Assembly (NCBI RefSeq): GCF_000169195.2
Contig: NC_016023.1
Coordinates: 124,001 to 188,000, forward strand
Length of the DNA: 64,000 nucleotides
Source: Heyndrickxia coagulans 36D1
GTDB taxonomy: Bacteria > Bacillota > Bacilli > Bacillales > Bacillaceae_C
Reading direction: 5' to 3'
Position 1 is the first letter of the stretch. Each line of letters begins with the position of its first letter. This document shows positions 49,374 to 59,274 of the stretch, piece after piece. The translations under genes were made by a program, and so were the position numbers. The notes under the pieces were generated by a model. The model was not told the DNA's origin. It was given only the letters and a program-made list of their open reading frames with translations, and did not search any database.

Positions 49374-50831
49374 TCACCGCTCCTTTATCATTTCCAGTGC
49401 AACTTCCCTGTCATCAAAATGATGCACTTCATTTCCAATGATTTGATACGTTTCATGGCCTTTTCCGGCAATCAGGACAACATCCCCCGCCTCTGCACGG
49501 AAAATGGCTGTTTTGATTGCTTCCCTCCGGTCGGGGATGCATTCATATTGCTCACCTTCTACCCCTTTTTCCATCTCGCGCAAAATGGCAATCGGATCTT
49601 CACTGCGCGGATTATCCGATGTAAAAATCGGATAATGCGCATATTTGCAAGCAATTTGCGCCATCACCGGCCGCTTTGTTTTATCGCGGTCGCCGCCGCA
49701 GCCGACAACGACAAAGATTTTTTTGCGGGCAAACTGCCGGATCGTTTTCAGGACATTTTCCAGACTGTCGGGCGTGTGCGCGTAATCGACAATCACGGAA
49801 AAATCCTGGCCGCCGTTTACGAGTTCAAACCGGCCGCGTACGCCTTCCATCGCTTCCGCCGTTTTAATGACCGAATCAAGCGGCACCCCGGAAACAACTC
49901 CGGCTGCGATCGCTGCAAGCATATTATAGACGCTGAACTTCCCGGCGAGCTTGAGCCGAACTTCCCGTTTCTCAAAAGGCGTCACAAGCGTGAATGTTGT
50001 CCCGCGGGCGTGCATGTCAATGTTTTCGGCCATAAAATCCGCATCATGGTCGATCCCGTACGTAATGACAGGCACCGCGGTTACTTGTTCAAATTCCTTT
50101 GATGCGGCGTCATCTGCATTTAAGATGGCATATTTCGGCTTATCTTGCGGGCAGGAGTTCCCGAGCTGCGAAAACAATAAACTTTTGGCGCGCCGGTATT
50201 CCGCCATCGTTTTATGATAATCGAGATGATCCTGCGTGAGATTTGTGAAAACGGCAATATCATAGTCGCAGCCGTGCACCCGGCCTTCAACAAGCGAATG
50301 CGAAGAAACTTCCATCACACAATCGGTGACACCGCGCGCGTTCATTTCATGGAATGTTTTTTGCAATGTCAGACTGTCCGGCGTTGTGTTTTTCGTTTCC
50401 AGTGTTTCATCGCCGATTTTCATATACATCGTGCCAATCAGGCCGGTCGTTCTGCCTGCATCCCGGTATATTTTTTCGATAATATGGCTCGTAGTTGTTT
50501 TTCCGTTTGTGCCGGTAATTCCGACAAGGCGAAACTTGCGGGACGGCTGCCCGTAAAACCGGTCTGCAAGGAGCGCCATTGCCCGTTTTGTATTGCGGAC
50601 GATAATAACTGGTATATCCACATCGACCGGCTTTTCGGCTAAAATGGCTGCTGCACCCCGTTTGGCCGCATCAACGGCAAACTTATGCCCGTCAACCGTA
50701 TAGCCCTTGATACAAATAAACAGACTGTTTTTCGTGACAAGCCGGTTATCCTGGACAAGTTCCGTAATTTCCGGATTCACTGCAGGCATTTTCACAAATG
50801 GTAATGCCTCTAACAATGTATGTAACTTCAT
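49374..50831 (-). CDS. murE: UDP-MurNAc-L-Ala-D-Glu: meso-diaminopimelate ligase
   Basis: The 485-residue ligase adds the third residue of the stem peptide. The ATP loop [14 protein letters not shown] is near residue 108. The DNPR motif in [11 protein letters not shown] (about residue 405) marks specificity for meso-diaminopimelate, giving an A1-gamma wall as in bacilli. The ATG at 50831 is preceded by AAGGGTTGG; the longer frame has no homology. Lies between spoVD and the MurF-like gene. Confidence 0.97.
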   Translation of the reverse strand: MKLHTLLEALPFVKMPAVNPEITELVQDNRLVTKNSLFICIKGYTVDGHKFAVDAAKRGAAAILAEKPVDVDIPVIIVRNTKRAMALLADRFYGQPSRKFRLVGITGTNGKTTTSHIIEKIYRDAGRTTGLIGTMYMKIGDETLETKNTTPDSLTLQKTFHEMNARGVTDCVMEVSSHSLVEGRVHGCDYDIAVFTNLTQDHLDYHKTMAEYRRAKSLLFSQLGNSCPQDKPKYAILNADDAASKEFEQVTAVPVITYGIDHDADFMAENIDMHARGTTFTLVTPFEKREVRLKLAGKFSVYNMLAAIAAGVVSGVPLDSVIKTAEAMEGVRGRFELVNGGQDFSVIVDYAHTPDSLENVLKTIRQFARKKIFVVVGCGGDRDKTKRPVMAQIACKYAHYPIFTSDNPRSEDPIAILREMEKGVEGEQYECIPDRREAIKTAIFRAEAGDVVLIAGKGHETYQIIGNEVHHFDDREVALEMIKER

Positions 50832-50995
50832 TTTGCTTCCAACCCTTCCTGTTCCAAACCCTTGTTGCTGCATCTTCTTTGTGTATACATGTAAATACAG
50901 TCCTTTTCTATTGTACAAAAAAAACGGCCATTAAGCTATGAAGTCCTGTTGATTTTTAAAATGTACGCCGAAAGAGCTTGTTTATGCCTCTTGAA

Positions 50996-51036
50996 ACAAA
51001 AACACGGGCGGCCGGACATACGGCGCCGCCCTGTTT
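50996..51036 (-). terminator. spoVD terminator
   Basis: ACAGGGCGGC and GCCGCCCGTGT form a GC-rich stem with a T-run (TTTTTG) after it on the minus strand, about 65 bases downstream of spoVD. Confidence 0.7.
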
Positions 51037-51099
51037 TTCTGCATGCAAATCCGGATTGTTGAGCCTAGCGGGGCCCATTCCGGAATTGGTGAATCTATT

Positions 51100-53016
51100 T
51101 TACTGCATGTAAACCCGGATCGTTGAGCCCTCTTCCACTTTCACGCCTGCTTCAGGGGACTGCCGGATCACCTTGTTTCCGGATCCGCTGACATCAAGTT
51201 TGAGATTATATTGATCGTTCATCATCTCTTTTTTCGTCTCTCCGATTAAATTCGGCACTTTTACCGTTGGCGTTTCAAAATAACTTTTTTCTTTTTCCGC
51301 CTGGTTTTTCACCGGCTTGACGCCCATGGCACGCAGGCTGTCGCCGATGATCGTGCCCGCGATCGGGGCTGCCACCTGGCCGCCGAATTGGATCGTATTT
51401 TTCGGATTATCGACCGCCAAGTAGACGACGATTTTCGGATCATTGGCCGGGGCGAAACCGATAAAGGATAAAACATAATTGTTTTCGAGATAGCGGCCGT
51501 TTTTGGCTTTTTGCGCCGTCCCGGTTTTCCCGCCGACCGGATAACCGTCCACATAAGCATTTTTTCCGCTCCCTTGTGTGACAACTGTTTCAAGCGCATG
51601 GCGGATTTGTTTCGATGTGTTTTCCGAGATCACCCTTCTTTTGGCAACCGGGTTTTTCCGCATGACCGTTTCCCCTGTTTTAGGGTCAACGAGTTCCTTT
51701 GCAATATACGGTTTGTAAAGAATCCCGCCGTTTACGGCAGCCGAGACCGCTGCCACCTGCTGGATCGGCGTAACAGAAACCCCCTGCCCGAAAGCCGTTG
51801 TCGCCAGTTCAACCGGCCCGACGCGGTCAAGGTTGAACAAAATGCCGGAAGCTTCGCCGGATAGATCCACACCCGTTTTTGTGCCAAACCCGAAATTGCG
51901 GATGTATTTGAATAATGTATTTTTTCCGAGCCTCTCGCCAAGTTCGACAAAGCCCGGGTTGCATGAATTTTGGACGACTTCAAGGAACGTTTCGCTGCCG
52001 TGCCCGCCCCTTTTCCAGCAGTGCAGCGTCGAGCCTCCGACTTCAACCGCGCCGGAATCGTAAAATTTGTCTTTTGTCAAATTCACTTTCTTTTCTTCAA
52101 GGGCGGCGGCAAGTGTGATAATTTTAAATGTCGAGCCCGGTTCGTATGTGCTCCAGATCGGCAGGTTCCGGTTATACACTTCCTGTGGCACATTTTTATA
52201 ATTGTCAGGCGTATAGCTCGGCCTGCTGGACATCCCGAGAATTTCCCCGGTGCCCGGGTCCATGGCAATCGCAATCAGCCCGTCCGGATGATATTTTTTT
52301 TCAGCATTATCGAGTTCACGTTCAATAATCGTCTGGACTTTTGTATCAACCGTTAGTTTCAGGTCAAGCCCGTTTTTTGGCGGTTCATATTCATCTGCCA
52401 TATCCTTCATCTTTTTCTTCCCTTTTGCGTCCGTATAAAACTCGACTGCCCCTTTTTTTCCGCTCAGCGCATCATCATAATACAGTTCGAGCCCGGTCAG
52501 CCCCTGGTTGTCGGCACCAGTGAATCCGAGTACATGCGAAAGATAACGGCCGAATGGATAATACCGCTTGGAATCTTCCGCGATATAGACCCCTAAAAGC
52601 CCAAGGCGGCGTACGGCATTTGCCTTTTCATTGCTGATTTTCCGCCCTTCTTTTATTCTGACAATCGATCTGACCTGTGTAATTTCTTTATAAAGCTTTT
52701 CTTTATCTGCATCAAGGGCGTCCCCCAGTTTTTCAGCCGTTTTTGCCGGATCCTTCACCTGCCTCGGAATGATAAAAATCGTCGGGGCACTTTGGTTGGA
52801 GGCGATCGGCACACCGTTTCTGTCTTCGATTTTTCCCCGCTCCCCTTCAAAAGGGATGCTTCTGCTCCATAGCGCTTTTGCCCTGTTCGTCAACATATCC
52901 CCGAGCCCGAACTGGACATAGCCGAGCCGCACATCTATAATGCTGAAAATGACAATCCCGCAAAGCAATATAAAAACAAGCCGCTTTCTCACCGTAACAT
53001 TGGATACACGTTTCAC
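51100..53016 (-). CDS. spoVD: Penicillin-binding protein SpoVD (spore cortex transpeptidase)
   Basis: The 638-residue class B PBP crosslinks cortex peptidoglycan with SpoVE. After one N-terminal helix (LVFILLCGIVIFSIIDVRLG) and a dimerisation domain, the transpeptidase motifs are STFK near residue 296, SCN near residue 352 and KTGTAQ near residue 499. One PASTA domain ends the protein (VKVPNLIGETKKEMMNDQYN), which with length separates SpoVD from PBP2B. The start is GTG at 53016 with GGAGG. Located between pbpB and murE as in B. subtilis. Confidence 0.95.
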   Translation of the reverse strand: MKRVSNVTVRKRLVFILLCGIVIFSIIDVRLGYVQFGLGDMLTNRAKALWSRSIPFEGERGKIEDRNGVPIASNQSAPTIFIIPRQVKDPAKTAEKLGDALDADKEKLYKEITQVRSIVRIKEGRKISNEKANAVRRLGLLGVYIAEDSKRYYPFGRYLSHVLGFTGADNQGLTGLELYYDDALSGKKGAVEFYTDAKGKKKMKDMADEYEPPKNGLDLKLTVDTKVQTIIERELDNAEKKYHPDGLIAIAMDPGTGEILGMSSRPSYTPDNYKNVPQEVYNRNLPIWSTYEPGSTFKIITLAAALEEKKVNLTKDKFYDSGAVEVGGSTLHCWKRGGHGSETFLEVVQNSCNPGFVELGERLGKNTLFKYIRNFGFGTKTGVDLSGEASGILFNLDRVGPVELATTAFGQGVSVTPIQQVAAVSAAVNGGILYKPYIAKELVDPKTGETVMRKNPVAKRRVISENTSKQIRHALETVVTQGSGKNAYVDGYPVGGKTGTAQKAKNGRYLENNYVLSFIGFAPANDPKIVVYLAVDNPKNTIQFGGQVAAPIAGTIIGDSLRAMGVKPVKNQAEKEKSYFETPTVKVPNLIGETKKEMMNDQYNLKLDVSGSGNKVIRQSPEAGVKVEEGSTIRVYMQ

Positions 53017-53204
53017 GAGCGCGCCTCCTTCATTTAAATCTCAAAGCCGCAGATCCCTGGTGCAGGAAAGATGAAAGATTTCAGCCTTCTCTTGGTTTCC
53101 TTTAACCCTGAAAAATCCGCTCCGGGCGCATAAAATGCCCTTTGTTGCCTTTACACCCATTTATATGCTTGTACGCATCCGGCTAGTACCTTTTCACGCG
53201 CATG

Positions 53205-53235
53205 AAAAAAAGCAAGCCTTATGCTTGCTTTTTTT
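53205..53235 (-). terminator. pbpB terminator
   Basis: AAAAAAAGCAAGC and GCTTGCTTTTTTT pair perfectly around five bases, directly after pbpB. The 240-base interval to spoVD should hold the sporulation promoter of spoVD, which I could not define securely. Confidence 0.9.
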
Positions 53236-53257
53236 CGCTATTCCTTCTGGCCCCCGC

Positions 53258-55399
53258 CTATGGATTCTTGAATTTTACAGTAAGGGCCTGTCCGGATTTC
53301 ACCTTTGATTTTGCCGGAATGCTTTGGGACACGGCATAACCTTCCCCGCTTATGGTCAGGCGGAGGCCGAGCAGTTTGGCAGCGCCCGCCACGTCGCGTT
53401 TCGAAAAGCCGCGTATATCCGGCATTACTTTATTGCCATTTGTTTTCAAAAATACTTTTGCGCCCGGCAGCAGTTGTTCCTGTGCCCCGGGTTCCTGGGC
53501 CGTTACGGCATCGCCATCGCCGAGCACAACAGGGGAAAGCCCCAATGCTTTTACGGCAGATGTCGCTTCTGACCGGCTGTCACCCGTAAAATCAGGAAGT
53601 TTGGCAAGGCGTACGGTCTTCCCTTTTGCCGGTTTAATGTTTAAATATTGCAGGCTGTTCTTCATAATCGGGTTAAACAGCGCTTTAACCGGTTCGCCGC
53701 CAAGCTCACCGGCTTTTAAATGCGGCTGCTGGACAACGGCGTAAACGATTAGTTTCGGATTGTCTTTCGGCGCCATACCGAGAAAAGAAAAGATATAATT
53801 ATCGGTACCGGTTAAATATCCGCCGCCGTTCGGATTCGGGATCTGGGCGGTACCGGTTTTGCCGGTCACCTCGTAGCCCGGAATGTTATAGGCCGTGCCG
53901 GTTCCGGTTTTTTTATTCGTCACAACCGTCCGCAAATAATCCCGGACTTTTTTCGCGGTATCCGCGCTGATCGGGTTGCCGGCAACGGTTGGTTTTGTTT
54001 TTTCCGTTTTTCCGGTTGCGGGATTGACCACTTTCTCGACTACATACGGTTTCATCATTTTCCCGTCATTGGCAATAGCTGTTGCCGCCTGAATCATCTG
54101 CATCGCGGTAACGGTTGTACCCTGCCCGAATGTCGACGTATACCGTTCAATCGGATAATCGTATAAAATTTTGCCGGAAGCTTCATTCGGCAAGCCGACT
54201 TTCGTCTGTTTCCCGAACCCGAACGCTTCCAAATACTGCTTAAATTTATCCTGCTTAATATAATCCAGCAATGTGGCAAATGCAACATTAGAAGAACGCT
54301 GCAGCCCTTCTAAAAAGGTGATCCTGCCCCAGCCGACCCCGCCATTATGGTCTTTAATCGGGTTTGGCACATTTTTCACCCGGAATTCTCCTGACTTATA
54401 GGTCGCATTCGGGTGAAAAACGCCTTCCTGGACGGCCGCCGCCAAGGTAAAAATTTTCATCGTTGAGCCCGGTTCATAAGCGGTTTCGACTGGATCGTCC
54501 TGCCAAGCATCGCTCAAACCTTTCCGCGTTTCCGGATCAAATGTCGGCCGCTGCCCCATTGCCAGTATCTTGCCCGTTTTCGGATCGGCCACGACAACAA
54601 ACGCTTTTTTCGGATTGTATTGTTTCTGGACTTTGCCAAGCGCATCTTCAACGAAAGACTGGATTTTCTTGTCAATCGTTAAATAGACATTTTCCCCGTT
54701 TTTCGGTTTGGTGACTTTTTTATGCGCGTTTGGCAAAATATATCCCCAAAAGTCGCCTTCATAACTGATTTTTCCGTCTTTGCCTTCCAAAGCGGCATTC
54801 ATGCTTTTTTCGATTCCCATTACACCTGCCATTTGGCCGCCTGTCTCATTTTTCTGCGCATAGCCGACCAGATGGGAGGCAAACGAACCGTTCGGATACG
54901 TGCGTTTCGGCACGGCTTCGAACTGGATGCCCGGCAAGTTCTGTTTTTGAATTTCATTTTTTACGTTATACGGAATATCCTGCCCCGCCTTCCCGAACTC
55001 CACTTGAAACCGCCCTTTTTGTGTCAGGAGCGAATAAATTTTTGATTCGGGCATGTCAATATATTTCGCAAGGGCCTGGGCGGTTTTTCGAGGGTTGACA
55101 ACATGTTTCGGATGTTCCGGATCAATCGTGACTTTCGGGTCCAAAACGGCGACCAGATTGTACGAAACAACATTTTCGGCGATCACTTCCCCGCTTGCAT
55201 CGTAAATATTGCCGCGGGAAGCGGGAATGGCGCTTGTCCGCAAATATTTTTTCGCCGCTTTTGCCGCGAGCACTTTCCCGTCTGCCTGCCCTGTGATTTC
55301 AATCGTCAAAAACCTTACGGCGATAATAAAAAAGGACAGACCGAATATGATAAATAATATCGCTGCCCCCCTGTTTGTATTCAGTTTTCTGGACTTCAT
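53258..55399 (-). CDS. pbpB: Penicillin-binding protein 2B (septal transpeptidase)
   Basis: The 713-residue class B PBP is the divisome transpeptidase. One N-terminal helix (AAILFIIFGLSFFIIAVRFL) is followed by a dimerisation domain, then STMK near residue 309, SSN near residue 367 and KTGTAQ near residue 513. Two PASTA domains follow (LPDFTGDSRSEATSAVKALG and MPDIRGFSKRDVAGAAKLLG). Its ATG overlaps the ftsL stop (ATGA), so FtsL and PBP2B are coupled in translation. Confidence 0.96.
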   Translation of the reverse strand: MKSRKLNTNRGAAILFIIFGLSFFIIAVRFLTIEITGQADGKVLAAKAAKKYLRTSAIPASRGNIYDASGEVIAENVVSYNLVAVLDPKVTIDPEHPKHVVNPRKTAQALAKYIDMPESKIYSLLTQKGRFQVEFGKAGQDIPYNVKNEIQKQNLPGIQFEAVPKRTYPNGSFASHLVGYAQKNETGGQMAGVMGIEKSMNAALEGKDGKISYEGDFWGYILPNAHKKVTKPKNGENVYLTIDKKIQSFVEDALGKVQKQYNPKKAFVVVADPKTGKILAMGQRPTFDPETRKGLSDAWQDDPVETAYEPGSTMKIFTLAAAVQEGVFHPNATYKSGEFRVKNVPNPIKDHNGGVGWGRITFLEGLQRSSNVAFATLLDYIKQDKFKQYLEAFGFGKQTKVGLPNEASGKILYDYPIERYTSTFGQGTTVTAMQMIQAATAIANDGKMMKPYVVEKVVNPATGKTEKTKPTVAGNPISADTAKKVRDYLRTVVTNKKTGTGTAYNIPGYEVTGKTGTAQIPNPNGGGYLTGTDNYIFSFLGMAPKDNPKLIVYAVVQQPHLKAGELGGEPVKALFNPIMKNSLQYLNIKPAKGKTVRLAKLPDFTGDSRSEATSAVKALGLSPVVLGDGDAVTAQEPGAQEQLLPGAKVFLKTNGNKVMPDIRGFSKRDVAGAAKLLGLRLTISGEGYAVSQSIPAKSKVKSGQALTVKFKNP

Positions 55400-55755
55400 T
55401 TATTTTCAACAACCTTGACATTATTCTCGTCCAATTTCAAGCCGAGTTTTTTTGCCTTTTCGTAAATACGGTCGTAGCGGCTCAATTCGCTTACTTGCAT
55501 TTTCAAATCATCGGTCACCTTGTTTTTGTTCTGGATCGTGGTTTTTGTATCTTCAATCGACCGGTTGACATTATAAATTGCAGCTTCCGTCGATACGATC
55601 TTCACGGCCATAATCAACACGAACAAAGCAAAAAGGCTTGCGATGATTTTTTCCCCTAAAGTGATCTGCGCGCGTCTTGTGGCCGGTGCTACTCTTTTTT
55701 CAATCTGTTGTTGCTGTTCCAGCGCACGTTTCGGCTGCCTTGCTAAATTACTCAA
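55396..55755 (-). CDS. ftsL: Cell division protein FtsL
   Basis: The 119-residue protein has a basic N terminus (ARQPKRALEQQQQIEKR), one membrane helix (IIASLFALFVLIMAVKIV, about residues 35-52) and an extracytoplasmic coiled coil (YNVNRSIEDTKTTIQNKNKV), as in the FtsL/DivIC group. The TTG start at 55755 has AGAGGAGGGAG upstream. Position between rsmH and pbpB identifies it as FtsL. FtsL is unstable and rate-limiting for division in B. subtilis. Confidence 0.92.
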   Translation of the reverse strand: MSNLARQPKRALEQQQQIEKRVAPATRRAQITLGEKIIASLFALFVLIMAVKIVSTEAAIYNVNRSIEDTKTTIQNKNKVTDDLKMQVSELSRYDRIYEKAKKLGLKLDENNVKVVENK

Positions 55756-55776
55756 AAAACTCCCTCCTCTATTTTC

Positions 55777-56706
55777 TTAGCGTTTTTCCGCAATGCGCAG
55801 TTTAGCCGACCTTGACCGGTTGTTCTCGCCCACTTCCTCATCATTCGGGACAATGGGTTTCCTCGTAATGAGTTTTAATACGGGCTCGTATTCTTTTGGG
55901 ATGACAGGCAGCCCATGCGGCAAATCTCCTGCACTGCTGTATTCTTTCAATATATTTTTACAAATGCGGTCTTCCAGGGAATGAAATGTAATGACAGAGA
56001 CCCGCCCGCCTGGTTTTAAAAGCGAAATGGCATCCGTTAAAGACGTTTCAAAAGCAGATAATTCATCGTTCACGGCAATCCGGATCGCCTGAAAGACCCT
56101 TTTTGCCGGATGCCCGCCTTTTCTTCGTGCGGGTGCAGGAATCGCTTCTTTAATTAAATCGGCCAGTTCACCGGTTGTTTCGATCGGTTTTTTGGCACGG
56201 GACGCCTCGATTTTGCGGGCAATTTGTTTTGAAAATTTTTCTTCCCCGTACCGGAAAAAGATCCGGACCAGTTTTTCATACGGCCATTCATTGACGACTT
56301 CATAAGCGGTAAGCGGCGTATCGAGGTCCATCCGCATATCGAGCGGTGCATCATGCTGATAGCTGAATCCCCGTTCCGGTGTATCAAGCTGGGGGGAGGA
56401 AACGCCCAAATCATACAAGATGCCGTCGACAGCCTGCACACCGCGCGCGTTCAATTCTGATTTTAAATACCGGAAATTGCTTTTAATAAAAGTGATCCTG
56501 TTTTGGTCATGGGCAAACTTTTCTTTGGCATGCTGAATCGCCGTTTCATCCTGGTCAAAAGCGTATAAATGCCCGCCGGTAAGCTGCTGAAGCAAATAGG
56601 CGCTGTGGCCCCCGCCACCGAGCGTGCAGTCAACATAAATCCCGTCCGGTTTAATATGTAGCCCGTCAACGGTTTCTTTCAGCAAAACGGTCTTGTGTTG
56701 AAACAT
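55777..56706 (-). CDS. rsmH: 16S rRNA (cytosine-1402-N4)-methyltransferase RsmH (MraW)
   Basis: The 309-residue SAM-dependent enzyme methylates C1402 of 16S rRNA. The start [15 protein letters not shown], the SAM loop [16 protein letters not shown] near residue 26, [16 protein letters not shown], and [14 protein letters not shown] near residue 245 are all typical. The ATG at 56706 follows AGGAGATTC. Second gene of the dcw cluster. Confidence 0.96.
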   Translation of the reverse strand: MFQHKTVLLKETVDGLHIKPDGIYVDCTLGGGGHSAYLLQQLTGGHLYAFDQDETAIQHAKEKFAHDQNRITFIKSNFRYLKSELNARGVQAVDGILYDLGVSSPQLDTPERGFSYQHDAPLDMRMDLDTPLTAYEVVNEWPYEKLVRIFFRYGEEKFSKQIARKIEASRAKKPIETTGELADLIKEAIPAPARRKGGHPAKRVFQAIRIAVNDELSAFETSLTDAISLLKPGGRVSVITFHSLEDRICKNILKEYSSAGDLPHGLPVIPKEYEPVLKLITRKPIVPNDEEVGENNRSRSAKLRIAEKR

Positions 56707-56733
56707 ACTGAATCTCCTATCCAATCGAACATG

Positions 56734-57165
56734 TTAAAGGTCAAAATCGATGAGGTTTTCCGCAATATCAGCAAAAGAAGCCTCCGATTCCTGAAAATAT
56801 TCTTCCCATAAATCTTTGCTCCAAATCTCAATTCGATTGGAAACGCCGAGCACCACGCATTCTTTTTCGAGTTTCGCATAGGAAAGGAGCGGTGCGGGAA
56901 TAAGAATGCGCCCTTGCTTGTCCCACTCGCATTCGGTCGCCCCCGAAAAGAAAAATCGTGTGAATGCGCGGGCATCTTTTTTCGTTAACGGAAGGGACTT
57001 CAGTTTTTCTTCCACCTGTTTCCATTCATCCGCAGGGTAACCGAAAATGCAACGGTCAAGCCCGCGGGTAATGACAAACGTATCGCCAAGCTGTTCACGG
57101 AATTTGGCCGGTACAATCAAACGGCCTTTTACATCGATATTGTGCCGGTATTCTCCCATGAACAT
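56734..57165 (-). CDS. mraZ: MraZ, dcw-cluster regulator
   Basis: The 143-residue AbrB-fold DNA-binding protein has two SpoVT/AbrB-like halves, each with a DxxGR motif: [16 protein letters not shown] and [15 protein letters not shown]. MraZ represses its own operon by binding repeated TGG-type sites upstream. The ATG at 57165 gives exactly the B. subtilis length; upstream in-frame codons lack homology. Three 10-bp-spaced direct repeats lie just before it. Confidence 0.95.
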   Translation of the reverse strand: MFMGEYRHNIDVKGRLIVPAKFREQLGDTFVITRGLDRCIFGYPADEWKQVEEKLKSLPLTKKDARAFTRFFFSGATECEWDKQGRILIPAPLLSYAKLEKECVVLGVSNRIEIWSKDLWEEYFQESEASFADIAENLIDFDL

Positions 57166-57204
57166 TGGCGCGTGCCCCCCGCTTCCCACTTCATATTAAT
57201 AATT

Positions 57205-57230
57205 TACCACAATCCCCCACCTTTCACCAC
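57205..57230 (-). promoter_or_regulatory. MraZ-box-like triple direct repeat
   Basis: On the minus strand GTGG occurs three times exactly 10 bases apart (GTGGTGAAAG, GTGGGGGATT, GTGGTAAATT), ending about 40 bases before mraZ. MraZ proteins are known to bind three or four TGGGN-type repeats spaced one helical turn apart. Confidence 0.65.
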
Positions 57231-57371
57231 TTTAATTTTTATATTCTCCTCGCAGCTCCGTTTTCCTGCTTTTTGCAAGAAAAAATCAATTTAAAACTTG
57301 CCTGCCGTAAAGCCTTGTTCCAACATGGTGAGTCCCGGCAACCCGCTTTTTCGCTTTGCAATTATTTTTTC

Positions 57372-57462
57372 AAAAAAGCATCATGAACCAAAACCACGTC
57401 GGTATCGTGCGGGAAGCGTCTTTACAATTCATTTTTCCAACAAAGCATCGTGAACCAAAACC
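57372..57462 (-). repeat. Two copies of a 22-base sequence after bshC
   Basis: AAAGCATCATGAACCAAAAC (57375 on) and AAAGCATCGTGAACCAAAAC (57441 on) lie 66 bases apart, each ahead of T-rich sequence, between bshC and mraZ. On the minus strand both can be read as VLVHDA followed by a stop a few codons later, so they may be copies of a lost gene end. The rest of this 340-base gap holds the mraZ leader. Confidence 0.5.
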
Positions 57463-57475
57463 CCCTGTTTTTTTG

Positions 57476-57506
57476 CATAAAAAAAGCCGGCCGCTGTCAG
57501 CCGGTT
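57476..57506 (-). terminator. bshC terminator
   Basis: CCGGC and GCCGG pair around an eight-base loop overlapping the bshC stop, followed by a run of seven T on the minus strand. Confidence 0.8.
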
Positions 57507-59124
57507 AAATTTTGACGAGTTTATGGGTGCCGTCAAATGTGAACGGCAGGGCGGCAAGGGTGTGGATAAAGTCCGCCCCATATTTGTTAAGGAAATAAAA
57601 AAGGTTCCAGACCCTTTCCTGGGGATTGCCGTCCGGGCGCAAGGCACGTTCGACCCGCGCGTATTTTTCAAGGATGTTTTCATGTTTTCCCGCAATCTCT
57701 TCATCCACTTTCCGCTGCAAAAACGCAAGCTGCCCCAGGTGAAAATCGAGATTTTTGCGGGCAAGCGGTTCCAACCCCTTTCCAATTGCGGCAAAAATTT
57801 TATCGTATTGCATTTTCAGCATGTTTTCCGTTTCTGCAATGAGCGCGTCCATATTCTCATCTTTTGCGTCATTCCAATATTTTTCCCGCTCTTTCCGGGT
57901 CCCGTATTTTAATACATGCCCGATATCGAGTTCCAGTTCCTCGATATCCCTTTGGACCGCTCTCTCAAGCAACGTGATATTGAGTCGCGGCACAAGAGGC
58001 GGCATCAGAATCCCCATTTCTTCAAACACCCGCTTCAGCTCGGCCCAGTACGCAATTTCGCCCGGCCCGCCGATAAACGCAAGGGTTGGGAAGAGCCATT
58101 CCTGCATAAGCGGCCTTGTGACAACATTATTGCTCAGCCGTTCAGGGCTTTTCGCACAAAGCGCGCACAACGCTTCCTCTGTAAAAAAGGGGCTGCCGCC
58201 TTTTCCGGTAAATCCGCCTTGCTCCGGACTGTACTCCAGCAAAATCCGTTCCTTGCCGTCATAATAAAAAAGATTCAGCGCCCGCCTGGAAATATCAATC
58301 GCTTTTGGAAACTCAAACTGCGCGATTTCCTGCTGCTGCCAGAGGACCGCTTCCGTAATCTTGTCATAATCCTGGATCATCCGTTCAAAAAACGGCGCCT
58401 CGATCTTCCGCAAGTGTGCATCAGCCGAATCGATGAGCAGCACCCCGTATGCCTTGAAAAGATCGTGAATCATGCAGGCAAACAGGTCAGAAAGGCTTTG
58501 TGCCCTGTCTGCAAACGCCTCCAGCTTGGAAAGAAGGGCATTGGTATGTTCGGTTTCGCCAAATGCTTCAAAAACTTTATGTATCCATTTTTTTAAATGG
58601 GCAGGATCCGGTGTGGTATCAGAGATCATTTTTTTCTCAAGCGGCCCTTCAGCATAACTAAATTTTTTTAAACGCCTTTCCTGTTCGGCATAAATATGGT
58701 TCACTTCCAAATAGTCATGGTCCTCGCCCGCGATCCAGAAAACAGGTACAACCGGAATTTGCAGGGCTTCTTCCTGCTCACTGGCAAGCCGGATAATCGA
58801 AATCAGTTTATGGATCGTATAAAGCGGCCCTGTTAATAGCCCTGCCTGCTGGCCACCGATCACAACAGCAGCGTTCGGCTGCCTTAATTTTTCCAAGGAA
58901 TGGGCCGTCTCCGGGGAGATTCCAAATTTTTCCATATAGTGCCCGATACAATCTGCCAGCCCTTCCCGGTTAAAAGCCCGTTTTTTTAAATCTTCCACTC
59001 TTTTATGGAAAACAGAAGCATCCGTTATATCATAATGAAAAAAATCCTTTACAGGAGATTTTTGCGCAAGATAGAGGGAAGCGAACCGATTCGTTGCTGG
59101 AATTGAAAAGTTTTCCAGTTCCAT
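57505..59124 (-). CDS. bshC: BshC, bacillithiol synthase (cysteine-adding enzyme)
   Basis: The 539-residue enzyme adds cysteine to GlcN-malate in the last step of bacillithiol synthesis. Family marks are VVIGGQQAGLLTGPLYTIHK near residue 88, VFWIAGEDHDYLEVNH near residue 128 and TLAFIGGPGEIAYWAELK near residue 360. A coiled-coil region follows from about residue 450. The ATG at 59124 follows AAAGGAAG; a TTG one codon earlier is equally possible. Upstream of mraZ, as in B. subtilis. Confidence 0.95.
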   Translation of the reverse strand: MELENFSIPATNRFASLYLAQKSPVKDFFHYDITDASVFHKRVEDLKKRAFNREGLADCIGHYMEKFGISPETAHSLEKLRQPNAAVVIGGQQAGLLTGPLYTIHKLISIIRLASEQEEALQIPVVPVFWIAGEDHDYLEVNHIYAEQERRLKKFSYAEGPLEKKMISDTTPDPAHLKKWIHKVFEAFGETEHTNALLSKLEAFADRAQSLSDLFACMIHDLFKAYGVLLIDSADAHLRKIEAPFFERMIQDYDKITEAVLWQQQEIAQFEFPKAIDISRRALNLFYYDGKERILLEYSPEQGGFTGKGGSPFFTEEALCALCAKSPERLSNNVVTRPLMQEWLFPTLAFIGGPGEIAYWAELKRVFEEMGILMPPLVPRLNITLLERAVQRDIEELELDIGHVLKYGTRKEREKYWNDAKDENMDALIAETENMLKMQYDKIFAAIGKGLEPLARKNLDFHLGQLAFLQRKVDEEIAGKHENILEKYARVERALRPDGNPQERVWNLFYFLNKYGADFIHTLAALPFTFDGTHKLVKI

Positions 59125-59274
59125 CAAATGATTCTTCCTTTCTCGTTTTCATTGATTTTCTCATTGAGTATAGCATTTTTGTGAAAAAAAGAAAAAAAGC
59201 CTGCCTGCTCGTTGCAACAACTGAAACCTTGTTTCCGGCCGCTGCGGGCACGGCGGCAACACACGGAACGTGCC

